Shown here: positions 8,907 to 16,690 of the stretch, one piece after another
Numbering within the stretch: position 1 is the stretch's first letter
How the letters are laid out: every line of letters begins with the position of its first letter
Origin: Alteribacter keqinensis
GTDB lineage: Bacteria; Bacillota; Bacilli; Bacillales; Salisediminibacteriaceae
NCBI RefSeq assembly: GCF_003710255.1
Contig: NZ_RHIB01000002.1
Location: 186,001 to 250,000, forward strand
Direction: 5' to 3'
DNA: 64,000 bases
Notes under the pieces: model-generated
The model's database searches: none
Told to the model about the DNA's origin: nothing
What the model saw: only the letters and a program-made list of their open reading frames with translations
Translations under genes and position numbers: made by a program

Positions 8907-9944
8907 ATGAAAAGAAACAGTTGGTTTTTACTCGTTCTTGTTCTCTCTTTTTCTCTAATTCTTGCAGCATGCGGCGGTGGCGATGATGCGGCAGGTGATG
9001 GCGAAGATGACATCGGCACAATCACGATCTACTCTCCTGAAACACCGGACATGACACGTGAAATGGCAGAAAAGTTTGAAGAATTACACGGTGGCACAGT
9101 AAACGTAAACTATGCAGGTACGAACGTTCTTGTTAACCAGATGATTGCAGAAATGGATAACCCTCAGGCAGACCTCTGGTATGGCGGGGGCGGTATCCTT
9201 CCTTTCGAGTCAGCTATTGAGCACGGATTTATCGAGTCCTACACTCCTGAACTTGCAGCGGACTGGGACGTTATTGAAGACGACATTAAAGTGCGTCACG
9301 AAGACTGGAAATGGGTTGGCGTTGAAGTATTTGCCCTCGGCCTTATTTACAACACTGACCTTGTAGACGAAGATGAGCTTCCACAAACGTGGGACGAGCT
9401 ATTGGACCCTCGCTGGGAAGATGAGCTTCAAATGCCAAACCCGGCAGCGTCAGGAACGGCAACACTGTTTATCATCAGCCAGCTTCAGGACAAAGGTGAA
9501 GAAGAAGGCTGGGAGTATTTAGATCAACTTGTCGGCCAGATGAACTCCATGCCTGACTCCGGCGGTGCTCCTGCACAGGCGGCAGCTTCCGGTGAAGCAT
9601 CAATGGGAATCGGCTTTGACTTCATGGCTTATCAAATGGCAGAGCGCGGTGAGTCTGTAGGCTTCCACGTACCGGACAACACACCAATCCTTGTTAACCC
9701 GGTTTCAGTAATCAAAGACGGACCGAACCCAGAAGGCGCACAGAAGTTTGTTGATTTCATGCTTTCTGAAGAAGGACAGCAGATTAAAGCTGACTGGTAC
9801 CACATCCCGATGGACCCTAATGTAGAACCAAAATCCGAGCTTACTCTTGACTCTCTTCAGGATAAAGCACAGGACCTTGATATTGACTGGGTTGTAGATA
9901 ACTACGACGACATTCGTCAGCAATGGCGCGACCGTTACCAATAA
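8907..9944 (+). CDS. ABC transporter substrate-binding lipoprotein, ferric/phosphorylated-solute family
   Basis: This 345-residue lipoprotein has a signal peptide with lipobox LAAC (Cys 22) followed by a Gly/Asp-rich linker. GGAGG lies about 12 nt before the ATG. The mature part is a two-lobed type II periplasmic-type binding fold (ITIYSPETPD start, ADLWYGGGG, NPAASGTA, and an ALGLIYNTD hinge) of the family that includes FutA/FbpA iron proteins, PhnS (2-aminoethylphosphonate) and AfuA (hexose phosphates). The tyrosine-rich Fe site of the iron binders is not obvious. It is the first gene of an operon with its ATPase (38 nt downstream), fused permease, a HAD phosphatase and GlpP. This context favours a phosphorylated solute such as a glycerol phosphate or sugar phosphate over iron. 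The ligand is inferred only. Confidence 0.88.
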   Translation: MKRNSWFLLVLVLSFSLILAACGGGDDAAGDGEDDIGTITIYSPETPDMTREMAEKFEELHGGTVNVNYAGTNVLVNQMIAEMDNPQADLWYGGGGILPFESAIEHGFIESYTPELAADWDVIEDDIKVRHEDWKWVGVEVFALGLIYNTDLVDEDELPQTWDELLDPRWEDELQMPNPAASGTATLFIISQLQDKGEEEGWEYLDQLVGQMNSMPDSGGAPAQAAASGEASMGIGFDFMAYQMAERGESVGFHVPDNTPILVNPVSVIKDGPNPEGAQKFVDFMLSEEGQQIKADWYHIPMDPNVEPKSELTLDSLQDKAQDLDIDWVVDNYDDIRQQWRDRYQ

Positions 9945-9981
9945 AAAAATTATCTGGCTATAACAGTAGGAGGCTATATTC

Positions 9982-11109
9982 ATGGGTTCAGTAAAAGTAA
10001 ATCAGCTTATCAAAAAATATAAAGACGTAACAGCACTGAAAAGCGTGAACCTGGACATCAAAGAGGGCGAATTTTTCGCCCTTCTTGGTCCATCCGGTTG
10101 CGGAAAAACAACGACGATGCGCTGTGTAGCCGGCTTTGAATCCCCAACTTCCGGTGAAATTACGATCGGTGACAGAGTGGTCAACAACGTCCCTGCCAAT
10201 AAACGAAATTGCGGAATGGTGTTCCAGAGCTACGCCCTTTTCCCACACTATAACGTGTTTGAAAACGTAGCGTACAGCCTGACCGTCCGTGAAGTTTACT
10301 CCGGTTCACCGGGACGAAGAGTGAAAAGCCTTGCCCGCCTCATGAGCAAGCGCTTTGGAGCTCCGTCAAAAGAAATCCAGACAAAAGTAAACGCAGCACT
10401 TGATTACGTGGAAATGGGCCATCTGGCCGACCGGGGCGTAAATGAACTTTCCGGCGGACAGCAGCAGCGTGTTGCTTTAGCCCGTGCCCTCGTTATGGAG
10501 CCTGCCGTTCTTCTGATGGACGAACCCCTTTCCAACCTGGATAAAAAACTGCGGAATACGATGCGGACGACAATCCGGAAAATTCAGCAGGATGTTGGTA
10601 TTACAACGCTCTTCGTAACCCACGACCAGGAAGAAGCCATGAGTATGGCTGACCGTATCGCCGTTATGAAGGACGGGGAAATCGTCCAGCAGGCAACACC
10701 GACTGAACTTTACGGTCATCCAAAAACATCCTTCGTCGCTGACTTCGTAGGATCTTCTAACATCTATCAGGGCGATGTCGTAGACAAGCACGCTGACGGA
10801 GTTACTGTAAAGGTCGGAGGTCAAACCATCAAGTCCTCCTACAAACCGGATAAAAAAGAAGTGCAGGCCCTTATCCGACCTGAAGGAATTGAACTTTACA
10901 AAAGTGATCAGGTACCTGCAGGAGCTCAGAACATTCTGGACGGCACGGTGGAAATGTTTACGTACCTCGGACCGAACATCCGCTACGACGTGAAGGTGGG
11001 AGAATTTGAGTTTATGGTCGAACAGCCTTACTACCAGGGTGTTCCGCTGTTGACAGAAGGGGATAAAGTAAAACTTACGATTGAACCGGAACGGGTGTTG
11101 CTGATATGA
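9982..11109 (+). CDS. ABC transporter ATP-binding protein with TOBE domain
   Basis: This 375-residue CUT1/Fe-type importer ATPase starts at the ATG behind AGGAGG. Walker A is GPSGCGKTT (residues 36-44), the Q-loop VFQSYALFPHY follows, the signature LSGGQQQR is near 155, Walker B LLMDEPLSNLD near 180, and the switch His is in FVTHDQEEA. A TOBE/OB domain fills the last 130 residues and may carry regulatory sites. An unusual basic insertion of about 30 residues (GSPGRRVKSLARLMSKRF region, about 110-137) sits between the Q-loop and the signature, in the helical domain that contacts the permease. The ATG of the permease overlaps its stop by 4 nt, so the two are translationally coupled. It powers uptake of the binding protein's ligand at the inner face of the membrane. 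Confidence 0.93.
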   Translation: MGSVKVNQLIKKYKDVTALKSVNLDIKEGEFFALLGPSGCGKTTTMRCVAGFESPTSGEITIGDRVVNNVPANKRNCGMVFQSYALFPHYNVFENVAYSLTVREVYSGSPGRRVKSLARLMSKRFGAPSKEIQTKVNAALDYVEMGHLADRGVNELSGGQQQRVALARALVMEPAVLLMDEPLSNLDKKLRNTMRTTIRKIQQDVGITTLFVTHDQEEAMSMADRIAVMKDGEIVQQATPTELYGHPKTSFVADFVGSSNIYQGDVVDKHADGVTVKVGGQTIKSSYKPDKKEVQALIRPEGIELYKSDQVPAGAQNILDGTVEMFTYLGPNIRYDVKVGEFEFMVEQPYYQGVPLLTEGDKVKLTIEPERVLLI

Positions 11110-12872
11110 GCAACGGCACACCAACCCAGGTTCAGACCCAGCCGCCAAAACGTCCGAATAAAAAAACAAAAAACAGCCGCTTCTCAAAGTTTGACAGCCT
11201 GACCATTATGAAATTATTCATTGGAGCGTTCTTCTTTCTTTTCCTACTCTTACCGCTCCTGTCCGTTCTGATCGTCAGTTTTACCGGCCAGCCGGTCAAT
11301 ATTCTCGGTTCCTTAACCAACCCGGATATTTTATCGGCCAACCTGGAACGCCTTTCAAACGCTTCACTTGAGCATTGGGGAAGCCTGTTTGGCGGAGGCG
11401 TGTACTTCTCAGCACTCAGAAACAGTCTTGCCCTTTCTTTAGGCGTATCTTTACTTGTTATCATCATGTGTCTGCCGATCGCCTATGGTTTTGCAAGAAC
11501 AACGATGCCGTTTAAAAAGACTTTTGCCGCTCTTTGTACAATGCCGATCATTGTACCAACGTTTATCTCAGCTGCCGGCTTTATCATTATGTTTGGCCGT
11601 ACAGGGTGGGTAACGACGATCTACCAGTCTCTCGGTGGAGACGGCACGCTCATCAGCGCCTACTCCATGACCGCGATCGTCATGATTCAGACATTCTTCT
11701 TTTTCCCATTTGCTTTATGGCCTATGGTTGCAGCATTTAAAATCAGCGACATCTCCCTTGAAGAAGCGTCACAGAACATGGGAGCAAAAAACTGGATGAC
11801 GATGATTTTCATTACGTTCCCCCTTGCGATTCCGGGGATTATCTCCAGTGCCCTGCTGATCTTTACGGTCAGTTTCTCGGACTTCGGTACACCGATCATC
11901 CTTGCACCGGACGGACTCAACCTGATCGTTGTAGAAGCGTACCGTGAAATTTCAGGTTTCTTTAACTGGGCCGGTGCCTCTATTCTTACTGTGGTCATGG
12001 TCGTTGTGGCAGCCCTGTTCTTTTGGCTCCAGCGCCTTGTGACAAAAGGAAAAGACTACGGCACCCTTTCCGGTAAACCAAAAGGGACGAAGCTTAACGA
12101 CAACAAAATCGTAACAACTTCCCTTGCGATCTACACAGGTCTTGTCGTGTTGATCCCTGTACTCACAGTGTTATCCGTTGTGATGCAGTCCTTTGCAACA
12201 ACGTGGGGCGCAGACCTGCTTCCGCGTGGCTTTACCCTTGATCACTATCAGACGATCTTTACCCGCTCAGGTGACAACATTCTGAACAGTATCATCCTGG
12301 CAGGAGGCGCACTGGTGATCAGTGTAATCATTGCCACTTTCGTTTCCTACTTTGTTGTACGGGAAAACGCAACCAAGCTCGACTTTATTTCATCCGTTCC
12401 TTTGATCGTACCTGGTATCGCACTCGGTATCGCGTACATCCAAATGTTTAATACAGCACCGCTACAGCTTACAGGAACAGCGTTCTTGCTCATTGTGGCC
12501 TACGCGATCCGCCGTATGCCTTACATGATCCGCTCTACAATGGGTACGATGATGGCCATTAAGAGTGATATTGAAGAAGCCGCGGTCAACCTGGGGGCAT
12601 CCAAGCTTCTGGCGATCATCACCGTTGTCGGACCGCTTATGCTGCCGGGAATCGCCGCAGGATCCATTCTCGTATTCGTAACCGTTATTAAAGAAACGAG
12701 TATCACGATCCTCATGGCACCATCCAACTGGGCACCGATGTCTCTCGTCGTGTTCCAGAACCTCCTCCGTGGTGAAGTGTACACCGCTTCTGCAATGGCC
12801 GTTCTGATTATCGGGATCGTCCTGATCCTCCAGGCTCTTGCGAACAAAATTACGAAGAATTCTCTTTATTAA
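11106..12872 (+). CDS. ABC transporter permease, two fused transmembrane domains
   Basis: The 588-residue protein consists of two tandem binding-protein-dependent permease domains of about 280 residues each, with about 12 membrane spans in total. Each half has an EAA loop for docking the ATPase: LEEASQNMGAKNWMTMIF near 220 and IEEAAVNLGASKLLAIIT near 490. A basic, Lys/Gln/Pro-rich cytoplasmic N-terminus of about 35 residues comes first. This fused architecture is typical of FbpB/AfuB-type and 2-aminoethylphosphonate-type importers. The start overlaps the ATPase stop (ATGA). A strong hairpin terminator follows within 15 nt, so the two downstream genes are probably expressed at a lower level or from partial read-through. 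Confidence 0.92.
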   Translation: MSNGTPTQVQTQPPKRPNKKTKNSRFSKFDSLTIMKLFIGAFFFLFLLLPLLSVLIVSFTGQPVNILGSLTNPDILSANLERLSNASLEHWGSLFGGGVYFSALRNSLALSLGVSLLVIIMCLPIAYGFARTTMPFKKTFAALCTMPIIVPTFISAAGFIIMFGRTGWVTTIYQSLGGDGTLISAYSMTAIVMIQTFFFFPFALWPMVAAFKISDISLEEASQNMGAKNWMTMIFITFPLAIPGIISSALLIFTVSFSDFGTPIILAPDGLNLIVVEAYREISGFFNWAGASILTVVMVVVAALFFWLQRLVTKGKDYGTLSGKPKGTKLNDNKIVTTSLAIYTGLVVLIPVLTVLSVVMQSFATTWGADLLPRGFTLDHYQTIFTRSGDNILNSIILAGGALVISVIIATFVSYFVVRENATKLDFISSVPLIVPGIALGIAYIQMFNTAPLQLTGTAFLLIVAYAIRRMPYMIRSTMGTMMAIKSDIEEAAVNLGASKLLAIITVVGPLMLPGIAAGSILVFVTVIKETSITILMAPSNWAPMSLVVFQNLLRGEVYTASAMAVLIIGIVLILQALANKITKNSLY

Positions 12873-12885
12873 TCTATTAACCCTG

Positions 12886-12922
12886 AGCCTGCTATGAAGA
12901 ACCTCTCATAGCAGGCTTTTTT
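12886..12922 (+). terminator. Terminator between permease and HAD phosphatase genes
   Basis: AGCCTGCTATGA / TCATAGCAGGCT makes a 12-bp stem followed by six T. It lies inside the putative five-gene unit and would separate the transport genes from the phosphatase and glpP unless read through. Confidence 0.88.
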
Positions 12923-12978
12923 CAAGAACAGCTGAAGACGCCCCCGCTGGCCCTATCATTTTAAAGGAGATGAAATCC

Positions 12979-13761
12979 ATGCAAAAAGGCTTTATTTTTG
13001 ATTTAGACGGCACCGTTTATCTGGGAGACGAGATTATTGAAGGCGTTCCGGAGGCGATTAATGCCCTTCGTGAAAAAGGACATAAGATTCTCTTTCTATC
13101 AAACAAATCCATCGCTTCACGGGAAGATTACCTTCACAAACTTCAAAAGATGGGGATTGACTTGACGATTGATAACATCATCAATTCCAACGTGGCAGCC
13201 GCCCACTACATAAAAGAACACGCTGCCCCGTACGAATCGGCGTGGGTCATCGGCGAACGTCCCCTTCTGGACGAACTTGAAAAAGCAGGCGTTCCCGTCA
13301 CTAATGAACCGCTGGACGCTTCGTACGTGGTTCTCGGGTGGGACCGGGATTTCAATTACGCAAAGCTCAATATGGCTTTTCAGGCATGGCGTAACGGAGC
13401 GACCGTCGTAGCCACCAACCCTGACCGCACGTGCCCGATGGAAAACAACAGTGAAATTCCCGATTGCGGTGCGATTATCGGCGCATTTGAAGGCGCTGCA
13501 GGACAGCCGGTGGATGTGATTGCGGGAAAGCCCTCTTCCACAGTCACAGACATTGCCCTTCAAACCCTTCAGCTTAAACCGGAGGACTGCTACATTATCG
13601 GTGACCGCCTGGAAACGGACATTAAAATGGGGCTTGATAATAACATGAAAACCGTCCTTGTATTTTCAGGGATCACGAGCCTTGATATGTGGAAAAATTC
13701 CAAATATCAACCGGATTATACGTTGACAAGCGTCAAGGAAATCCATACGATAGTAACATAG
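12979..13761 (+). CDS. HAD-superfamily phosphatase, subfamily IIA (NagD/PGP-like)
   Basis: This is a 260-residue protein. I choose the ATG at 12979 (AAAGGAG 9 nt upstream); the ATG at 12970 touches that site. The HAD nucleophile motif is FDLDGTVYLGDE (Asp 8 and Asp 10), motif II LFLSNKS has Ser/Asn, and motif III/IV is IIGDRLETDIKMG near 215. Between them lies a C2B-type cap (about 80-180), which defines HAD-IIA enzymes such as NagD, AraL, phosphoglycolate and glycerol-phosphate phosphatases. It would remove phosphate from a small phosphorylated sugar or polyol in the cytoplasm. Its place between a phosphate-type importer and glpP suggests glycerol phosphate or a related ester. Substrate is inference, since the family is promiscuous. 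Confidence 0.9.
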   Translation: MQKGFIFDLDGTVYLGDEIIEGVPEAINALREKGHKILFLSNKSIASREDYLHKLQKMGIDLTIDNIINSNVAAAHYIKEHAAPYESAWVIGERPLLDELEKAGVPVTNEPLDASYVVLGWDRDFNYAKLNMAFQAWRNGATVVATNPDRTCPMENNSEIPDCGAIIGAFEGAAGQPVDVIAGKPSSTVTDIALQTLQLKPEDCYIIGDRLETDIKMGLDNNMKTVLVFSGITSLDMWKNSKYQPDYTLTSVKEIHTIVT

Positions 13762-13808
13762 ACCAACAAGAAAGCGTTTTATTACACAAAAATGAGGGAT
13801 CAGCCACT

Positions 13809-14396
13809 ATGGACAACAAAGGACCACAAATACCCATCATCACCGATTTGATCGAATCGCAGGTTGTCGCAGCGGTCAACAGTCCGGAGAAGCTGGAACA
13901 GGCCATCAACAGCAACTGCAATGTCGCTTTTCTCATGACCGGTGATATTTTAAGCGTCCCGGCAAGCGTCAAAAAACTGCACGACAACGGGATGAAAGTG
14001 TTTGTCCATCTGGACTTCGTCGATGGTATTGCCAACGACCGGAGCGGCATCAAATTTATCGCTGAAAAGGTCCGGCCCGAAGGCATTATCACAACGAAAA
14101 ACCACCTCATTAAGTTTGCCAAAAAAGAAGGCCTCATTACAATTCAGCGCCTTTTCTTCATTGATAAGAGCGCCATCAAAAAAGGCATCCAGATGATTGA
14201 ATCCTCCAATCCCGATGCCGTTGAGATCCTCCCGGGCGTAATTCCTCGGGTCATTACCCGCCTGACCGACGTCACCCCCCTTCCGATTATTGTAGGAGGA
14301 CTCATTGAAAACGAACAGGAAATCAGCGAGGCCCTTGAAGCCGGCGCACTCGCAGCCTCATGCGGGAGCCCAAGGCTGTGGCATACAGATTTATAA
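13809..14396 (+). CDS. glpP: Glycerol-3-phosphate-responsive antiterminator GlpP
   Basis: The 195-residue protein matches B. subtilis GlpP (192 aa) in length. The ATG at 13809 has a GAGGGA ribosome site; the longer frame starting inside the HAD gene is not needed. It is a TIM-barrel-like RNA-binding regulator. Visible family segments are IESQVVAAV near the N-terminus, VFHLHDFVDGI-like (VFVHLDFVDGIAND), GIITTKNHLIKFAKK, QRLFFIDKSA, VEILPGVIPRVI and IVGGLIENEQEI. In B. subtilis GlpP binds glycerol-3-phosphate and prevents termination at glp leader hairpins. Here it is the last gene of the transport unit, and the unit has a fitting leader terminator at 8764-8848. No glpF/glpK/glpD is in view. 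Confidence 0.93.
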   Translation: MDNKGPQIPIITDLIESQVVAAVNSPEKLEQAINSNCNVAFLMTGDILSVPASVKKLHDNGMKVFVHLDFVDGIANDRSGIKFIAEKVRPEGIITTKNHLIKFAKKEGLITIQRLFFIDKSAIKKGIQMIESSNPDAVEILPGVIPRVITRLTDVTPLPIIVGGLIENEQEISEALEAGALAASCGSPRLWHTDL

Positions 14397-14401
14397 AAAT
14401 G

Positions 14402-14436
14402 AAAGCACCTGCCGAGATGCCGGCGGGTGCTTTTTT
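14402..14436 (+). terminator. Terminator after glpP
   Basis: AAGCACCTGCCG / CGGCGGGTGCTT forms a near-perfect stem followed by six T directly after the glpP stop codon. Confidence 0.92.
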
Positions 14437-14505
14437 GGGGTTGTGTTAAACGTATCCATATAGAGCCCTCTGCCCTACCTGCAGCATGCTTATTGGGGCT
14501 TTGTG

Positions 14506-14602
14506 TTAAGTTATTACGGATTTGTATGAAGTTATGCGGAATTTACATTAAGATTTGCCGGATGAATGTTAAGATAACCAGATCCACATCCATTTTTCTT
14601 CC
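14506..14602 (+). repeat. 21-nt periodic intergenic array, copy 2
   Basis: Units start with TTAAG or TGAAG at 14506, 14527, 14548 and 14569, exactly 21 nt apart, each of the form TTAAGWTWTNCGGATTTNNN. The last is truncated to TTAAGATAACCAGATCC. It is followed by a short T/C-rich tail shared with the other copies. Confidence 0.8.
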
Positions 14603-14752
14603 AGATACCTTCAGAAAGTAACTTCCTTTTGAAAATCTTCCATTGCAGACGAACCACTCCAATTAATTTCGCCCCCTATGCTCACTACTGATCAAACTTT
14701 CATTATTTTCTGAATATAATATAATAGTAGAAACAACCTAGGAGGTGATCCC

Positions 14753-14857
14753 GTGACATTTGGTATTTTCTTCGGCCTCATCCTTGTTCCACTGGCCATT
14801 CTTACACTCGGCGGCGTATGCTACGCTGTCACCGCCAGGCAGGACCAGCAAAACTAG
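14753..14857 (+). CDS. Symporter small accessory protein (34 aa)
   Basis: A 34-residue reading frame starts at GTG 14753 behind a perfect AGGAGGTGATC ribosome site, with one hydrophobic helix (FGLILVPLAILTLGGVCYAV) and a short polar tail ending QDQQN. It ends 32 nt before the sodium:solute symporter gene and reads in the same direction. Tiny single-span proteins in exactly this position before SSS-type symporters are a recognised family and are thought to assist the transporter. TATAAT-like boxes at 14716-14726 may supply a promoter. It is below common gene-calling length limits. Confidence 0.75.
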   Translation: MTFGIFFGLILVPLAILTLGGVCYAVTARQDQQN

Positions 14858-14889
14858 CAAACACACTATAACTCCAGGAGGACAATACT

Positions 14890-16413
14890 ATGGACATCAC
14901 CGCACATCCGTTAACTGTAACCGTACTAATTCTATACTTACTTTTACTCATCGTGATCGGCGTCATGAGCTCACGTAAAAGCTCCGGCGGACTAACCGAC
15001 TTCTTCCTCGCCGGCCGAAACCTGAGCAAATGGACAGTGGCACTCTCCGCCGTAAGCTCCGGCCGCAGCGCCTGGCTCGTACTCGGGGTTACCGGAACCG
15101 CCTATCTCACCGGCCTGAACGCCGTCTGGGCCGTCGCAGGATACATCACCGTTGAAGTATTCATGTTCTTCTTCGTCGCCCGCCGCTTCCGGACATTCAG
15201 CGAAAAAACCGACAGCATCACCATCCCCGACATCCTTGAAAACCGCCTTGGGGATAAAACAAAAATAATCCGTCTCGTAAGTTCATTGATCATTCTCTTC
15301 TTTATGGTTGCCTACGTTGGAAGCCAGCTCGTAGCCGGGGGAACAGCCTTCTCAGGAAGCCTCGGCATCTCCAGCACGCAGGGTCTCTGGCTCACAGCGG
15401 CTATTATCTTCCTTTATACGATTCTCGGCGGATTCCACGCCGTCAGTAAAACCGACGTCCTTCAAATCGGCTTTATGTTTTTCTCTCTGATTATTTTACC
15501 GATCGTTGCCATCTTCCAGCTCGGCGGATTCGGACCAGTGCTTGAGGCGATGCAGGCTGAAGGAGGCGGCTTTACAAGTCCGTTCGCCTTTGCCTTCGGT
15601 GCCGTCATCGGCCTTATCGGTATCGGCTTTGGAAGCCCCGGTAACCCTCACATCATCGTCCGCTACATGAGTCTGAAAAACGTCAGGGAAATGCGTCAGG
15701 CTGCCCTTATCGCCACGTTCTGGAACGTGATTATGGGCTGGGGCGCCATCATGGTCGGACTTATCGGCCGCGTTTACTTCCCGAGTGTGGACATGCTCCC
15801 AGGTGAAAACAACGAGCAGATTTTCACGTCACTCGGGGCTGAAGTACTCAATCCGTTCTTTGCCGGCATCCTTCTCGTTGCCGTTCTCGCCGCAATCATG
15901 AGCAGTGCCGACAGTCAGCTTCTTGTGGGGGCAAGCGCTGTGGTCCGTGACATTTACGACCGCATTTTCGCAAAAGGAAAAGAAATTTCCCAGCGAAAGC
16001 TGATCACCTACAGCCGTCTCGTAATCATGGTACTGATGGGACTCTCCATCTGGCTTGCGTCAACCGCAACCGACTTTGTGTTTTGGATGGTCCTGTTCGC
16101 CTTCGGAGGACTGGGCGCATGCTTCGGTCCGGCCCTGATTTTAACCTTCTATTGGAAAGGATTATCAAAAGCCGGCGTCCTGACAGGCATGATCACCGGT
16201 CTGTTCACTGTTATCATGGTTGCCCAGCAGCCGCAATGGACATACGCCATCATCGACGTCCAGGCCTTCCTGGAACAGTACTTCTTCGGCATCACCTATG
16301 AAGCCGTTCCCGGATTCCTCGTGGCCACTTTCTTCACCGTAGTGGTAAGCTTATTTACGAAAAAACCGGAAAACGCCGATCAGATGGTCGACGACATGAA
16401 AAAAGCAGGATAA
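14890..16413 (+). CDS. Sodium:solute symporter (SSS family)
   Basis: This 507-residue integral membrane protein has about 13 spans and an ATG behind CAGGAGG. The N-terminus shows the SSS pattern: SSRKSSGGLTDFFLAGRNLSKW, with broken helix 1 in ALSAVSSGRSAWLVLGVTG, where PutP-type carriers bind Na+ and substrate. GSPGNPHIIVRYMS near 255 corresponds to the conserved GQPH.L.RF segment, and AAIMSSADSQLL near 335 is the Na2-site helix 8. It imports a small organic solute with Na+. The family resemblance is to proline/pantothenate-type carriers, but the solute cannot be assigned. Sodium-coupled uptake fits a haloalkaliphile. It forms a two-gene unit with the 34-aa peptide upstream and ends in a terminator. 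Confidence 0.9.
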   Translation: MDITAHPLTVTVLILYLLLLIVIGVMSSRKSSGGLTDFFLAGRNLSKWTVALSAVSSGRSAWLVLGVTGTAYLTGLNAVWAVAGYITVEVFMFFFVARRFRTFSEKTDSITIPDILENRLGDKTKIIRLVSSLIILFFMVAYVGSQLVAGGTAFSGSLGISSTQGLWLTAAIIFLYTILGGFHAVSKTDVLQIGFMFFSLIILPIVAIFQLGGFGPVLEAMQAEGGGFTSPFAFAFGAVIGLIGIGFGSPGNPHIIVRYMSLKNVREMRQAALIATFWNVIMGWGAIMVGLIGRVYFPSVDMLPGENNEQIFTSLGAEVLNPFFAGILLVAVLAAIMSSADSQLLVGASAVVRDIYDRIFAKGKEISQRKLITYSRLVIMVLMGLSIWLASTATDFVFWMVLFAFGGLGACFGPALILTFYWKGLSKAGVLTGMITGLFTVIMVAQQPQWTYAIIDVQAFLEQYFFGITYEAVPGFLVATFFTVVVSLFTKKPENADQMVDDMKKAG

Positions 16414-16420
16414 ACAGATG

Positions 16421-16464
16421 ACCCCCGGCAGGAGGAACGCGGCTCCTATCGGGGGTGCTTTTTT
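16421..16464 (+). terminator. Terminator after the symporter gene
   Basis: ACCCCCGGCAGGAG / CTCCTATCGGGGGT forms a stem with a 2-nt internal mismatch, followed by a T run (TGCTTTTTT). Confidence 0.9.
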
Positions 16465-16493
16465 AATGAATCGCTTTTTAATGAGGCTTTTTG

Positions 16494-16590
16494 TAAAGTT
16501 ATGACGGATTCGGATAAATGTATGACGGATTTATATTAAGATTTGACGGATGAATATTAAGATAACCAGATCCGCATATAATTTCCTTCC
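16494..16590 (+). repeat. 21-nt periodic intergenic array, copy 3
   Basis: Units start at 16494, 16515, 16536 and 16557, exactly 21 nt apart (TAAAGTTATGACGGATTCGG-like), ending in TTAAGATAACCAGATCC. It sits directly after a terminator, as copy 2 does. Confidence 0.8.
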
Positions 16591-16654
16591 AAACACACTC
16601 TCACAGACAACATTTCTTAAAATTATGAGAGCATCGCCTCATTCCAAGTCCTAA

Positions 16655-16690
16655 ATAAAACAAAAAGAACCCTCATTCTCCCGAGGATTC
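16655..16690 (-). terminator. Probable terminator at the end of the fliD-fliS-fliT unit
   Basis: On the minus strand GAATCCTC / GAGGGTTC forms a short stem with one mismatch, followed by TTTTTG. It overlaps the stop codon of the last gene. Confidence 0.45.

Noticed and set aside
10477-11187. 236-residue minus-strand frame opposite the ABC ATPase gene
   Set aside because: The plus-strand frame carries all Walker and signature motifs; the antisense frame has none.
14427-14621. 64-residue frame through the 21-nt array
   Set aside because: It is open only because the repeat period is a multiple of three; no ribosome site and no homologous peptide in the other arrays.
6884-16590. CRISPR array
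   Set aside because: The 21-nt units have no unique spacers and there are no cas genes.
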